A stretch of 64,000 bases of DNA. Origin: JAWPMV01 sp039819665. GTDB taxonomy: Bacteria > Bacteroidota > Bacteroidia > J057. A program made the position numbers and the translations under genes. Location: positions 1 to 64,000 of the forward strand of contig JBCBRM010000004.1 in NCBI GenBank assembly GCA_039819665.1. The letters are read 5' to 3'. Below are positions 44,816-54,843 of this stretch, in pieces. Under the pieces are notes generated by a model, which saw only the letters and a program-made list of their open reading frames with translations, was not told the origin of the DNA and ran no database searches. Numbering within the stretch: position 1 is the first letter of the stretch; every line of letters starts with the position of its first letter.

Positions 44816-47641
44816 ATGAGTGAGCCGCAAATTGAAGTTTACGGAGCCCGAGAGCACAATCTCAAAAACATTGACCTGAACATCCCCCGCAACAAGCTTG
44901 TGGTCATAACGGGTGTGAGTGGTTCTGGTAAAAGTTCCCTTGCCTTTGATACCCTGTACGCCGAGGGGCAAAGGCGATATTTGGAGAGCTTTTCCGCCTA
45001 CGCACGTCAATTTCTCGGGAACCTTAAGAGTCCGGACGTAGATAAGGTTGAGGGCCTGAGTCCGGTCATCGCAATCGAACAAAAGACTACCTCCCGAAAT
45101 CCCCGCTCTACTGTAGGTACAGTTACAGAAATCTATGACCTTTTTCGCCTGCTCTTTGCCAGAGCAGCAGATGCCTATTCCTATAAGAGTGGGAAGAAAA
45201 TGGTGCAGATGTCCGACGAGCAGGTAATTGATACCATCGAAAATCAGTTTCAGGATGAAAAGATGCTGATTCTGGCTCCCCTGATTCGTTCCCGAAAAGG
45301 ACATTACAGAGAACTCTTCCAAAATCTGGCGAAAAATGGCTTCACCAAAGTACGAGTGGATGGAGAGGTTCAGGAGATTGTCAAAGGCATGCAGTTGGAT
45401 CGATACAAGATTCATGATATAGAATTGGTGGTAGACCGACTGCGTGTGGGAAAAGACAGCAATCGGCTGGGAGAAAGTGTGCGGCAGGCGATGAAGACTG
45501 GTGAAGGAATTGTTCTTTTGCTGCATGCCGATACAGGGGAAACCCACTGGTATAGTAGGAATCTCATGGATCCTGAATATGGGATCAGCTATGATATTCC
45601 TTCTCCTAATAGCTTTTCGTTTAACTCCCCGTATGGAGCTTGCCCTACCTGTAATGGCTTAGGACAAGTATTTGAGGTCGATAATGCTTTATTGGTTCCC
45701 GATCCTACAAAATCAATCAATAGAGGAGCAATTGAGCCTTTAGGAGAATACAGAGATATCTGGATCTTTCGTCAGCTAAGAAAAATTGCAGAGGCTTATG
45801 GCTTCTCATTGGCAACTCCCTTCAATGAGATTCCCCTTGAAGCTGTAGAGTTTATCTTAAAGGGAGATCGGATCAGTGCTACTGCGAAGAAAATACGTAC
45901 TCGTTTTGATGGTATCAGAAACTTTGTACACGACCAGTATCACAGTTCTAATTCAGAAAAAATAAAGACCTGGGCGGAGCAGTTTATGAAAATTTCTGTT
46001 TGTCCAACTTGTAATGGAAGTCGCCTTAAAAAAGAAAGTCTTTATTTTAAAATTGCCGACCATAATATCTATGAGCTCTCCTCTATGGATATTGGTTCTT
46101 TGGCTAAATGGATGGAAGGTCTTGAAGACAGGCTGAGTAAAAGGCAAGTCCAGATAGGCCAGGAGGTAATCAAGGAGCTTCGTAAGCGCATTGGTTTTCT
46201 TATGCAGGTGGGGCTCGATTATCTGGCTTTGGATCGACCAGCTAAATCGCTCTCCGGGGGAGAGGCTCAACGAATTCGTTTGGCAACTCAGATTGGCTCT
46301 CAATTGGTCAATGTATTGTATATTCTGGATGAGCCCAGTATTGGTTTGCACCAGAGAGATAATGAAAAATTGATTCAATCTTTACTTGATTTACGGGATT
46401 TAGGTAATTCGGTGCTAGTGGTGGAGCATGATAAAGATACCATGCTGGCTTCGGATCATATTGTAGATTTTGGGCCTGGTGCAGGTTTGTATGGAGGAGA
46501 AATAGTAGCGCAGGGAACTCCTGAGGAAATTTTAAAAGTTGATTGCCCCACTTCAGACTATCTGGCAGGGAGAAGGGAAATAGAAGTTCCTGCAGAAAGA
46601 AGGCAGGCTCAACCCAATAAATTGGTGTTGAAAGGAGCTACTGGAAATAACCTCAAATCAGTTGATTTGACCCTTCCATTGGGAGTGTTTATTTGTGTTA
46701 CAGGTGTTTCCGGTTCAGGAAAATCGACCCTCATCAATGAGACCCTTTTCCCCATCATCAGCCAATATCTCTACCGGTCCAAAAAGAAGCCCATGCCTTA
46801 TGATTCTTTCGAAGGCCTGGACCATGTAAATAAAATCGTTAGAATAGATCAGTCTGCTATAGGTAGAACTCCCAGATCTAATCCGGCTACCTATACAGGG
46901 TTATTCACCTATATCCGGGAACTATTTGCAAATCTTCCAGAATCCAAAATTCGAGGCTATAAAATTGGGCGCTTTTCCTTCAATGTAAAAGGAGGAAGGT
47001 GTGAGGAGTGTCAGGGAGGGGGGATGCAAACCATAGAAATGAATTTCCTCCCGGATGTATATGTAACCTGTCCTAAGTGTCAGGGAAAAAGATATAATCG
47101 GGAAACCTTAGAAGTTCGCTTCAAGGGAAAGTCTATCTCGGATGTGTTGAACCTTAGTATTTCAGATGCCCTTGAATTTTTTGATGCCATGCCGAGGATT
47201 AAGCGTAAGCTGAAAACTTTGGCAGATGTTGGTTTGGGCTATCTTACCCTCGGACAACCTGCGACTACCCTTTCAGGAGGGGAGGCCCAACGGATCAAAA
47301 TTTCTGCCGAGCTTTCTCGCAAGGATACGGGTAATACTTTTTACATTCTGGATGAGCCTACAACTGGTCTGCATTTTCAGGATATAGAAATGTTGTTGAA
47401 AGTATTGAATCAGTTGGTAGATAGAGGAAATACCGTTCTGGTAATTGAGCATAACCTGGATGTCATTAAAGTTGCTGATCATATCATAGACCTGGGACCA
47501 GAGGGAGGAGCTAAAGGTGGCCAAATTTTAGTAGAAGGAAGCCCCGAAGAAGTTGCCAATCACCCGGATTCACATACAGGTCGCTTTCTTAAGAAAGAAT
47601 TGGAGGCTTCTAAAAAACCAAAAAAGCTTCAGAAGAGTTAG
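44816..47641 (+). CDS. uvrA: excinuclease ABC subunit A
   Basis: DNA-damage recognition ATPase of nucleotide excision repair. The 941-aa protein has two ABC ATPase modules, each with Walker A (GVSGSGKSS at 33-41; a second GVSGSGKST in the C-terminal half), LSGGEAQRI signatures and DEPS/DEPT Walker B segments. Zinc-finger cysteines are present in CPTCNGLGQ, CPTCNGSR, and CEECQGGG with CPKCQGKRY. Length and order are those of standard UvrA proteins. It is the second gene after the transglycosylase. uvrB and uvrC are not in the window. Confidence 0.97.
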   Translation: MSEPQIEVYGAREHNLKNIDLNIPRNKLVVITGVSGSGKSSLAFDTLYAEGQRRYLESFSAYARQFLGNLKSPDVDKVEGLSPVIAIEQKTTSRNPRSTVGTVTEIYDLFRLLFARAADAYSYKSGKKMVQMSDEQVIDTIENQFQDEKMLILAPLIRSRKGHYRELFQNLAKNGFTKVRVDGEVQEIVKGMQLDRYKIHDIELVVDRLRVGKDSNRLGESVRQAMKTGEGIVLLLHADTGETHWYSRNLMDPEYGISYDIPSPNSFSFNSPYGACPTCNGLGQVFEVDNALLVPDPTKSINRGAIEPLGEYRDIWIFRQLRKIAEAYGFSLATPFNEIPLEAVEFILKGDRISATAKKIRTRFDGIRNFVHDQYHSSNSEKIKTWAEQFMKISVCPTCNGSRLKKESLYFKIADHNIYELSSMDIGSLAKWMEGLEDRLSKRQVQIGQEVIKELRKRIGFLMQVGLDYLALDRPAKSLSGGEAQRIRLATQIGSQLVNVLYILDEPSIGLHQRDNEKLIQSLLDLRDLGNSVLVVEHDKDTMLASDHIVDFGPGAGLYGGEIVAQGTPEEILKVDCPTSDYLAGRREIEVPAERRQAQPNKLVLKGATGNNLKSVDLTLPLGVFICVTGVSGSGKSTLINETLFPIISQYLYRSKKKPMPYDSFEGLDHVNKIVRIDQSAIGRTPRSNPATYTGLFTYIRELFANLPESKIRGYKIGRFSFNVKGGRCEECQGGGMQTIEMNFLPDVYVTCPKCQGKRYNRETLEVRFKGKSISDVLNLSISDALEFFDAMPRIKRKLKTLADVGLGYLTLGQPATTLSGGEAQRIKISAELSRKDTGNTFYILDEPTTGLHFQDIEMLLKVLNQLVDRGNTVLVIEHNLDVIKVADHIIDLGPEGGAKGGQILVEGSPEEVANHPDSHTGRFLKKELEASKKPKKLQKS

Positions 47642-47697
47642 CATATAAATAAAAGTGGGCAAAGCCCAGGCAAATAGGATAGCGTGAACTTGGTTGC

Positions 47698-49965
47698 ATG
47701 ATAGAATCTTTACTAAGGCGTAGAAAGCTCATTTTCGGGATCATATTACTCCTTACCCTACTTCTCACCTGGGGCTTAAGCAGATTGCAGATCAGTTTTA
47801 GCTTTGAAAGTTTCTATCCCAAAGATGATCCGGAATACATTTTTTATAACCAATACCAGGGAAGATTTGGAGAGGACCAGAATTACATGGTCTATATCTC
47901 ACTCAAAAGTCCCTCAAATGATGTATTTGAGAAGCCTTTTGTAGATAAGGCTCATGCACTTTTTGAGGAAATGGGCACCTATGCAGGCGTTGATTCATTT
48001 CTTACAGCTACCTCCTTTTCCTACATAGAAAGAAAATCCCTACAATTCAGTCAGCAGCCCTGGTTGGAAGGGGAGAGCCAGGAATCTCTGGATGCTTCGA
48101 AAGAAAGAATCCTTACAGATTCCAGTATGTTGGGGATATTCGCCACCCATGACCTCGACTACCTATGTGGCTACTATTTCATCGATCCTGCCATCTTTGA
48201 TTCAGAGGCTCGTGATGAATTGAGCTACAAATTAGAAGATGTGCTCAATGCCTCTGGTTTAGAATACATCATCAGTGGTATTCCTTTCATTCGTACCAAG
48301 TACGTTGAGAAAATCGGAACAGAGTTGATCCTCTTTCTCTCCTTGGCCTTTGTACTGATCGTAACGGTCCTTTTTCTGACCTACAGAAATTGGATCGGAG
48401 TTCTGATCCCTCAATTAGCCGTCCTAACCGGACTCTTATGGGTACTGGGTTTTATGGGCTGGACCGGTCAGACCATTAATCTGATCAACAACCTCCTCAT
48501 TCCCATTGTCTTTGTGGTAGGGATGTCGGATGTGATTCACCTGAATACGCAATATCTGGCTCAACTGCGTTTGGGCAAAGGGAAGTGGGAAGCAATGAAA
48601 AGTTCCCTAAAGGAAATAGGACTTTCCATTCTATTGACGAGCATCACAACTGCCATTGGCTTTGCTTCTCTTTATGTATCCCGTATTCCTCCTATCCGGG
48701 AATTTGGTTTGTATGCAGCAGTAGGAGTATTATTTACCTTTTTAGTTTCGGTAGTCATCCTGCCCAATCTAATGTTGGGCGTTTCCCCTGAAAAATTTCT
48801 TAAAGCTCCCTCGCTTGAAAATCAGCCCATTTGGATCAAGTTTTTTAACTGGGTTCATCGCATTACCAAAGAGAAAGATAAACTGGTTTTCAGTGCCTTC
48901 GTCTTTATAATCATCAGTAGTATCTTCCTCATTTTTCGTATTTCTCTGGATACCTATTTGATTGAGGATATTGGCAAAAATGATCCGGTGCGAAAGTCGA
49001 TGGAGTTTTTTGAGGAAAAAGCTTATGGACTACGGCCATTTGAATTAGGCATAGAGGTAAAAGATAGCAGTATGCGGGTGAGTGATAGAGCTGTTTTAGT
49101 GGAAATGGAAAAGATTCAGGATTTCCTGAATGAGGAAGCCAAGTTCAGTCCTTTCCTCTCTCCTGTTTCTCTCGTAACAGAAGCAAATTATGTCTACCAT
49201 TTTAATCGAGATCGATACAGGAGGATACCCAGAAAGCAAAAAGATATTGACGAATACTTGAGCATGGCTCAGCTAAATGGGGGAGAAGCCTTAGTGAATA
49301 AAGTGATGACACCTGATGGTCGCTTTGCAAGAATGAGTTCTCGCACAGCTGATATGGGTACCTATAAATTTGAAGAGCTGAGCCAAAAACTGGATGAATT
49401 CATTGCCACTGAAACCGATACAAGCCTTTACACCTATAAAATAACAGGGCATGCCTACCTCACGGAGCATAATCTGAATTACATTCGATCCAGTCTGTTA
49501 TGGGGCCTGGGACTTGCCTTTATTGCGATCGGCTTTATTATGGGCTTTTTATTCCGCTCCTGGAAGATGCTCTTCATTAGCATGATCCCTAATGTAGTAC
49601 CCCTTATCCTTACTGGCGGTTTAATGGGCTTATTTGGTATTACCCTAACTGCTTCAACCGCTCTTGTATTTGTTATAGCCTTTGGTATAGCCGTGGATGA
49701 TACCATACATTTCCTTTCTCGATATCGTCTGGAAAGAAGTCTGGGGCATGATTTGGAAACCTCCATTATGAATACGCTCCAAGGTACAGGTAAGGCTATG
49801 TTATTGACCTCTTTTGTCTTATGTGGAGGATTTGTTTTGCTTCTCTTTTCTGACTTTGGAGGAACTTTTAGCACAGGTTTATTCACCGCTTTGACCATCC
49901 TTTTTGCCATGCTGGCAGATCTGTTTTTGCTCCCTGTTTTGATTCGCTGGGTCATGAGAGACTGA
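47698..49965 (+). CDS. MMPL/RND-superfamily transporter
   Basis: A 755-aa polytopic protein with the two-fold RND layout: one N-terminal helix, a large outer domain, a bundle of helices (about 205-355), a second outer domain and a second bundle (about 600-750). The paired signatures GMSDVIHLNTQY and GIAVDDTIHFLSRYR mark the MMPL / hopanoid-transporter-like branch, with Asp residues suited to proton coupling. Such proteins move lipids or hydrophobic molecules. It starts 57 bases after uvrA, and no periplasmic adaptor or outer-membrane channel gene is near. Confidence 0.9.
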   Translation: MIESLLRRRKLIFGIILLLTLLLTWGLSRLQISFSFESFYPKDDPEYIFYNQYQGRFGEDQNYMVYISLKSPSNDVFEKPFVDKAHALFEEMGTYAGVDSFLTATSFSYIERKSLQFSQQPWLEGESQESLDASKERILTDSSMLGIFATHDLDYLCGYYFIDPAIFDSEARDELSYKLEDVLNASGLEYIISGIPFIRTKYVEKIGTELILFLSLAFVLIVTVLFLTYRNWIGVLIPQLAVLTGLLWVLGFMGWTGQTINLINNLLIPIVFVVGMSDVIHLNTQYLAQLRLGKGKWEAMKSSLKEIGLSILLTSITTAIGFASLYVSRIPPIREFGLYAAVGVLFTFLVSVVILPNLMLGVSPEKFLKAPSLENQPIWIKFFNWVHRITKEKDKLVFSAFVFIIISSIFLIFRISLDTYLIEDIGKNDPVRKSMEFFEEKAYGLRPFELGIEVKDSSMRVSDRAVLVEMEKIQDFLNEEAKFSPFLSPVSLVTEANYVYHFNRDRYRRIPRKQKDIDEYLSMAQLNGGEALVNKVMTPDGRFARMSSRTADMGTYKFEELSQKLDEFIATETDTSLYTYKITGHAYLTEHNLNYIRSSLLWGLGLAFIAIGFIMGFLFRSWKMLFISMIPNVVPLILTGGLMGLFGITLTASTALVFVIAFGIAVDDTIHFLSRYRLERSLGHDLETSIMNTLQGTGKAMLLTSFVLCGGFVLLLFSDFGGTFSTGLFTALTILFAMLADLFLLPVLIRWVMRD

Positions 49966-50087
49966 TTATTGTCATATTCAAAAGTCCTTTTTTTGTTTTA
50001 AATTCCTGAACCTGGGAAATGTGCTTGCGTTCATTTGCCCAAAAGGCCTTCCTTTTTTAGGCGGCCTAAGGACTTAATTTAATCCCC

Positions 50088-51401
50088 ATGTCAAATTCGA
50101 AACATGCACGTTGGCTGCTTGCTGAATTGCCAGGACTTTTGAAAGATAAAGTACTGGATCAGGAGTCGGCTCATAAGCTGGAGGCGCATTATAAGCCGCT
50201 GGCTTTGCAAAAGGGAAACAATCCAATTTTCATTATTACAGGCATATTGGGAGCCTTGCTGATAGGAGCAGGGATCATCTCAATTTTCGCCTATAATTGG
50301 GATAACTTTGGACGAGGTCTTCGGGCTTTTCTAAGTGTCGCACCCTTATTGATCGCACAGGGCTTCTATGCTTATGCTTATTTCAAGAAGAAAGATTCTG
50401 TTGCCTGGATAGAAAGTACCTCTGGCTTTTTGATGTTGATGCTGGCTTCCTCGATAGCCCTCATTAGCCAAACCTATAATATAGCCGGTAGTATGGAAGA
50501 ATTTCTCTGGATTTGGATGCTACTGAGTATCCCGATCATGTATTTGCGAAATTCTACTCTGACGACGATGATGTTTCTGGCCGGAATCAGCGCATGGACT
50601 TTTCATGTACCTGAAAGTAGCAGCCACATCGTGAGATACTGGCTTTTACTGGGCGCAGCAATTCCACATCTATGGATGAATATTTCACATCGAGATCGCA
50701 GAATACGTGCTAATCTCTTGGGATGGACCTTAGGTATATCACTTTTATTCTCTATGATCCGCGTACCGGAGTGGCGAGTAGAAAGTGGGGGGATTATTGC
50801 TTATGCGATGGTGTTTGGTCTGCTATATCTACTGGGACGAAGATTCTTTGGTAAAGAAGAATATCCCTGGCAGCGCCCTTTCCAGTCAATTGCAATCGTC
50901 GGAACCTATGTGATGGCAATGTTCTTTGCTTTTGAGTCTATGGATTTCAATTTGGAATGGAAGGAAATCCTAGCTGGTGAAAAATATGCCTCCTGGGCCT
51001 CCTGGACGAATATAGGGATATTCATGAGTGCGCTGGCAGGAGTAGGCGGCCTGCTTATTTATCATTTGAGAAAAAAGAATTGGTTAAACTACTTCATTGT
51101 GGGCTTCCCTGTACTGGTAATTGCCTACCTCTTGCTCGGAGGAACCAATACCCTTTCTCCAAAAATCTTCATGATCTTATTTAATGTCTTCTTATTGGCC
51201 TTTGGTGCTTATTACCTAAGAGAGGGGATCAATAAAGAAAGATTGGGATTGGTCAATGCAGGTATGTTTATCATGTCCTCCCTATTTGTCATGAGGTTTT
51301 TTGATCCCGACTTTAGCTTCCTGGTGAAAGGCATCGCTTTTCTGCTCATTGGCTCCGCCTTCTTTGGGGTAAATATTTATTTGATGAAGAAAAAGAAATA
51401 G
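50088..51401 (+). CDS. DUF2157 multi-pass membrane protein
   Basis: A 437-aa protein. The N-terminal 60 residues (WLLAELPGLLKDKVLDQESAHKLEAHYK) are a DUF2157-type segment, and about ten membrane helices follow. The function of the family is unknown. The next gene but for a repeat element is a GDYXXLXY protein, the usual neighbour of DUF2157 proteins. This supports the call and suggests the two work together at the membrane. Confidence 0.85.
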   Translation: MSNSKHARWLLAELPGLLKDKVLDQESAHKLEAHYKPLALQKGNNPIFIITGILGALLIGAGIISIFAYNWDNFGRGLRAFLSVAPLLIAQGFYAYAYFKKKDSVAWIESTSGFLMLMLASSIALISQTYNIAGSMEEFLWIWMLLSIPIMYLRNSTLTTMMFLAGISAWTFHVPESSSHIVRYWLLLGAAIPHLWMNISHRDRRIRANLLGWTLGISLLFSMIRVPEWRVESGGIIAYAMVFGLLYLLGRRFFGKEEYPWQRPFQSIAIVGTYVMAMFFAFESMDFNLEWKEILAGEKYASWASWTNIGIFMSALAGVGGLLIYHLRKKNWLNYFIVGFPVLVIAYLLLGGTNTLSPKIFMILFNVFLLAFGAYYLREGINKERLGLVNAGMFIMSSLFVMRFFDPDFSFLVKGIAFLLIGSAFFGVNIYLMKKKK

Positions 51402-51404
51402 AAT

Positions 51405-51482
51405 GTGTTAGTGTCTGAACGTGATAGGGTGTTAGTGATTCGGTTGCTTTAATACGCTAATACTCAAACACACCAACATCGT
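51405..51482. repeat. octamer-periodic inverted repeat element C
   Basis: Left units are GTGTTAGT (51405), GTCTGAAC (51413), GTGATAGG (51421) and GTGTTAGT (51429). Right units are AATACGCT (51451), AATACTCA (51459), AACACACC (51467) and AACATCGT (51475). Each arm is strictly 8-periodic. It fills the gap between the DUF2157 and GDYXXLXY genes, beginning 4 bases after the stop. Confidence 0.88.
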
Positions 51483-51496
51483 TAAAAACATAAATT

Positions 51497-52048
51497 ATGT
51501 ATAGAAACATCGCTTTCATCCTGACTATGATCCTCTATGCAGCTTTTCCTCTGCAAATGATCTCCGGCTACGAATCAGTACTGAGCGAGGGAGAAGTCTT
51601 CCGTTTTCAACCTCGTCCTATAGATCCCTATAATCCTTTTAAAGGAAGGTATGTCTTCCTCCAATATGAAAATCCCAAGATCGACTTTGAAAATGCAAGA
51701 GAAGAATTTGAATATGGGACTTCGGCCTATATTACACTTGCAAAGGACTCGAGTGGTCTGGCGATTCCCAATGAAATCTTTCCGACTGCTCCAGAAAACA
51801 GGAATTACCTACGAGTAGAAATCAATTATATCACAGACAAAGAAGTAGGCTTCCGATATCCCTTTGATGAGTATTATATGAATGAAGAGATGGCTCCAAA
51901 AGCGGAAGAGGCTGTTCGGAAGTTTTCTGAATGGGGGAAAGAAGAAGTATATGTTGATGTTCGTATCAAAGAAGGAATGGCAGTGATTGAGCAGCTCTAT
52001 ATACAGGACAAACCTATAGAAGAATTTTTGCGGGAAGTAGAGGATTGA
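51497..52048 (+). CDS. GDYXXLXY-type membrane-anchored protein
   Basis: A 183-aa protein with an N-terminal membrane helix (about 4-20) and the family's signature region, here FKGRYVFLQYENPKID (G-R-Y-x-x-L-x-Y instead of G-D-Y). The role is unknown. It is linked to the preceding DUF2157 gene in many genomes. The stop is 27 bases before the SMP-30-like gene, so the three probably form an operon. The octamer element C stands inside that operon. Confidence 0.82.
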   Translation: MYRNIAFILTMILYAAFPLQMISGYESVLSEGEVFRFQPRPIDPYNPFKGRYVFLQYENPKIDFENAREEFEYGTSAYITLAKDSSGLAIPNEIFPTAPENRNYLRVEINYITDKEVGFRYPFDEYYMNEEMAPKAEEAVRKFSEWGKEEVYVDVRIKEGMAVIEQLYIQDKPIEEFLREVED

Positions 52049-52074
52049 GTAGTTTGCTGGCCAAAATAAGGATT

Positions 52075-53142
52075 ATGAAACTACTACTACGCTCTCTTTT
52101 TATTGGATTGGCTTTACTCATTGCTTACCTCTGTTTTTGGCCAGTGGAAATCGACCCTGTAGCATGGAATCCTCCACAGGCCCCTTCGCTGGAAGAAGGC
52201 CCCTTTCAGAAGAATGATAAATTGGCTGCAATGGATAGGTATCTGGTAAGTGAATTTGGGGAAGGACCTGAAGATCTGGCCCTAGATAGTCTCGGAAATG
52301 TGTACACCGGTTTGACAAATGGCAAGATCATTCGCTTTAGTCCAGATCAATCCCGGGTTGAAGAGTTTGTAAATACCGGAGGTAGGCCACTTGGGATGCA
52401 ATTTGATAGTTTTGGTAATCTCGTAGTAGCGGATGCTCCGCAGGGATTACTTTCGATTTCCCTAGATGGAAAAATTGAAGTGCTTACAAATAGCTATAAG
52501 GGGGAGAAGTTAGAGTTAGTGGATGATTTGGATATAGCCTCAGATGGAAAGATTTATTTCTCGGACGCCAGTTCAAAATTTGCCCTTCATGGCTTTCGTG
52601 AGGATTTAATGGAGCACGGCCCCTGGGGAAGGTTATTTAGTTACGATCCCCAAACCAAAGAAACGACTTTGCTCCTGGATAGCCTTCACTTTGCCAATGG
52701 AATCGCGTTGAATAAGGATGAGTCTTATCTTTTGGTAAATGAAACAGCTGCTTACCAAATTGTGAAGTATTGGTTAAAAGGTCCAAAGGCAGGGCAGCAT
52801 GAGGTCTTTCTTGACAATCTCCCTGGTTTCCCTGATAACTTGAGTTTCAATGGTGAGGATATCTTTTGGGTGGCCTTTCCTAATCCTCGTAAACCGGAAA
52901 TGGATGCCATCATGCCCAATCCTTTTCTTAGGAAAGTGGTTTGGCGTCTACCAGAATTTATGCAACCGGCTGTAGAACGCTATAGTATGGTAATGGCCTT
53001 TGATGTGCAGGGGAAACTCCTGCACAACCTACAGGACACAAAGGGAATTCTCGCACCAATTACCAGTGTTCATCAAGTGGGGGACAAGATTTATATGGGA
53101 AGTCTTTCAGATAATGCCTGGGGAAGTATAGAAATCCCTTAA
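52075..53142 (+). CDS. SMP-30 / gluconolactonase / strictosidine-synthase-like propeller protein
   Basis: A 355-aa protein with an N-terminal membrane anchor (MKLLLRSLFIGLALLIAYL) and a six-bladed propeller. It has ALDSLGNVYTGLTNGKIIRF, FDSFGNLVVADAPQGLLSI, DDLDIASDGKIYFSDAS, ANGIALNKDESYLLVNET and PGFPDNLSFNGEDIFWVAF, typical of the strictosidine-synthase-like branch (esterase or lactonase activity in known members). The ATG at 52075 has AAGGA seven bases before it. A TTG at 52045 would add ten residues ahead of the anchor and is rejected. The stop codon overlaps that of the convergent pabC-like gene within TTAA. Confidence 0.87.
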   Translation: MKLLLRSLFIGLALLIAYLCFWPVEIDPVAWNPPQAPSLEEGPFQKNDKLAAMDRYLVSEFGEGPEDLALDSLGNVYTGLTNGKIIRFSPDQSRVEEFVNTGGRPLGMQFDSFGNLVVADAPQGLLSISLDGKIEVLTNSYKGEKLELVDDLDIASDGKIYFSDASSKFALHGFREDLMEHGPWGRLFSYDPQTKETTLLLDSLHFANGIALNKDESYLLVNETAAYQIVKYWLKGPKAGQHEVFLDNLPGFPDNLSFNGEDIFWVAFPNPRKPEMDAIMPNPFLRKVVWRLPEFMQPAVERYSMVMAFDVQGKLLHNLQDTKGILAPITSVHQVGDKIYMGSLSDNAWGSIEIP

Positions 53143-53735
53143 GGCTTAAAGAAGATAGGTATCTCTTTAGACTCTTTAATGCCTACCATGGCATTTATGA
53201 GCTTGGCAGATTCAAACTCGGAAAGGTCCTCTTTCCTGATGGTAATGCTTTGTATTTTTTTTTCTGCTAATAATCTGGCCCTACAGGTTCCTTCTAATAA
53301 GGGAGTATCCGAAGTGTACCAGCTTTTGCCTGATCGAAAAATTAGGTTGCTGTAAGTACTGTCGGTAACAAAACCATTTTTGAGAATGATAACCTCTGTT
53401 TTCTTTTTCTTTCCTTCTAGGAGATTCTTCAGGGCTTTTCTATCCTGATACTTCAACGAATAGTCCAGCTCATTGGCCTCTACCAGCTTGAGTCTTTTTA
53501 CCTTTTTGGGGGAATAAGGATGAAATTCCCAATAGTATTCCTGATCAGAGTAAACAAAACGAGCTTTAAATAATCCTTCTTTGACAGCTTCGGGAATTCT
53601 CAGGATTTCTTCTAAAAGGAAAGGATTTTTGCCACCAAATAATTGAGGATAGGACCGATTGACCCTTTCCTGGTGCCAGCTTAAATGGGGAGCTGTTCCC
53701 GCCTCTATTTTAATGCTTTCAAATAGCGGGTACAT
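53139..53735 (-). CDS. pabC: class IV aminotransferase-like protein, probable aminodeoxychorismate lyase
   Basis: A 198-aa PLP-dependent fold type IV protein. The start ATG at 53735 (MYPLFESIKIEAG) lies 17 bases inside the end of the pabB-like gene, a common coupling. A longer frame to 53825 overlaps it far more and is unlikely. Visible blocks are FESIKIEAGTAPHLSWHQERVNRS, the lysine region (YQDRKALKN), VTDSTYSNLIFR, PLLEGTCRARLL and the C-terminal NAMVGI. It would turn 4-amino-4-deoxychorismate into p-aminobenzoate for folate. It is shorter than standard PabC (about 260 aa), so the call relies on the pairing with pabB. Confidence 0.82.
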   Translation of the reverse strand: MYPLFESIKIEAGTAPHLSWHQERVNRSYPQLFGGKNPFLLEEILRIPEAVKEGLFKARFVYSDQEYYWEFHPYSPKKVKRLKLVEANELDYSLKYQDRKALKNLLEGKKKKTEVIILKNGFVTDSTYSNLIFRSGKSWYTSDTPLLEGTCRARLLAEKKIQSITIRKEDLSEFESAKLINAMVGIKESKEIPIFFKP

Positions 53736-54696
53736 AGACTTTGTCCAAAAGTTCGCGATACTCGGCATCCACTTCACTATAAGCGGTGATTCCTCCCCCG
53801 CTTCTGAACTGCAGGCCGTTTTCATTTTGCTCTATATAACGAATATTAACGGCACTATCTAGTGAATTTCCATCAAAAATTCCAAAGACTCCGGTATACC
53901 ATCCTCTTTTGCCTTCTTCAGCAGACTGTATGATCTCAACTGTTTTTTCCTTGGGGGCTCCACTTATGGAACCCGCAGGTAAAATCGACATAAGCATATC
54001 TCCTAATTGAGACTGCCAATTGTAGGGCAAGGTCCCTCTAATCTCGGAACTCACCTGAATAAGGTCCTTGTTATTGGTTTTGATATGATCGAGGTATCGG
54101 AATCTGAGGACCTTGACCTGAGAAGAGATCATTGATAGATCATTCCTTATTAGGTCCACGATGGTATTATGCTCCCAGGATTCCTTATCATTATTCAGGA
54201 TCAGCTCCTCAGCACTGGGCAAAGAGGCATCTATGGTCCCTTTCATTGGATAGGAATAGACATGTCCATGCTTTATCCTAATAAAACATTCAGGAGAAAA
54301 GAGGACAAATCGGTCCTGAAAAAGCAATTTATACGGTGCTTGGCTAGCAAGAAAGGTTTCCTGCAAGTCTACCGATAGTTCAAGTGAAGTCGGGAAAGTT
54401 AGATTGGTGAGAAAGGAGTTACCCTGACGGATATTATCTCTCACATAATGGAAGGCTTTGTGGTATTTTTCCGGGCTTATAGGATGGGTCTTTAGGATAT
54501 CAACCCTTGTTTTTGGGTCCTGCTTCAATTGTCCCAGATTATCTTTGCCTTTTACCTCAAAATAAACCCCTTTCTGCGCACATTCCCCCAATTTGCAGAG
54601 GAAAAAGGATTCCATCTCAAAGTCTATCAAAAAGAGATAGGGAATGCCAGATGATGTGAAGTGATTTATTTGAGAAATAAAAGTCTCTTTTGTCAT
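53719..54696 (-). CDS. pabB: aminodeoxychorismate synthase component I
   Basis: A 325-aa chorismate-binding enzyme that makes 4-amino-4-deoxychorismate. Typical blocks are FSPECFIRIKHGHVYSYPMKGTI, NTIVDLIRNDLS, PAGSISGAPKEKTVEII, GWYTGVFG and FRSGGGITAYSE. It lacks the N-terminal regulatory part of long PabB/TrpE proteins, as many Bacteroidota versions do. The glutaminase (PabA) is not in the window. It overlaps the pabC-like gene by 17 bases. No anthranilate genes are near, which favours PabB over TrpE. Confidence 0.92.
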   Translation of the reverse strand: MTKETFISQINHFTSSGIPYLFLIDFEMESFFLCKLGECAQKGVYFEVKGKDNLGQLKQDPKTRVDILKTHPISPEKYHKAFHYVRDNIRQGNSFLTNLTFPTSLELSVDLQETFLASQAPYKLLFQDRFVLFSPECFIRIKHGHVYSYPMKGTIDASLPSAEELILNNDKESWEHNTIVDLIRNDLSMISSQVKVLRFRYLDHIKTNNKDLIQVSSEIRGTLPYNWQSQLGDMLMSILPAGSISGAPKEKTVEIIQSAEEGKRGWYTGVFGIFDGNSLDSAVNIRYIEQNENGLQFRSGGGITAYSEVDAEYRELLDKVYVPAI

Positions 54697-54760
54697 AAAG
54701 GAGTTTGCTTGTCGAGTCTACTCCTTTATTCGCAGGTACCTCCAAATGGTTACATTTGGT
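54697..54760. other. two hairpins upstream of pabB
   Basis: AAAGGAGT (54697) pairs with ACTCCTTT (54720-54727), directly abutting the pabB start on the minus strand. This could occlude its ribosome site. CCAAATG (54742-54748) pairs with CATTTGG (54753-54759) around GTTA. Octamer element D follows at once. Confidence 0.45.
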
Positions 54761-54843
54761 GTATTAGGGTTTATGGGTGCTAGGGTATTAGAGTTAGAAA
54801 ATTAAAACGCTCACACACTAATACTCAAACACACTAACACCAT
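54761..54843. repeat. octamer-periodic inverted repeat element D
   Basis: Left units are GTATTAGG (54761), GTTTATGG (54769), GTGCTAGG (54777) and GTATTAGA (54785). Right units are CACACACT (54812), AATACTCA (54820), AACACACT (54828) and AACACCAT (54836), all in 8-base steps. It fills the gap between pabB and the end of the sigma-factor gene and stops exactly at that gene's stop codon. Confidence 0.88.
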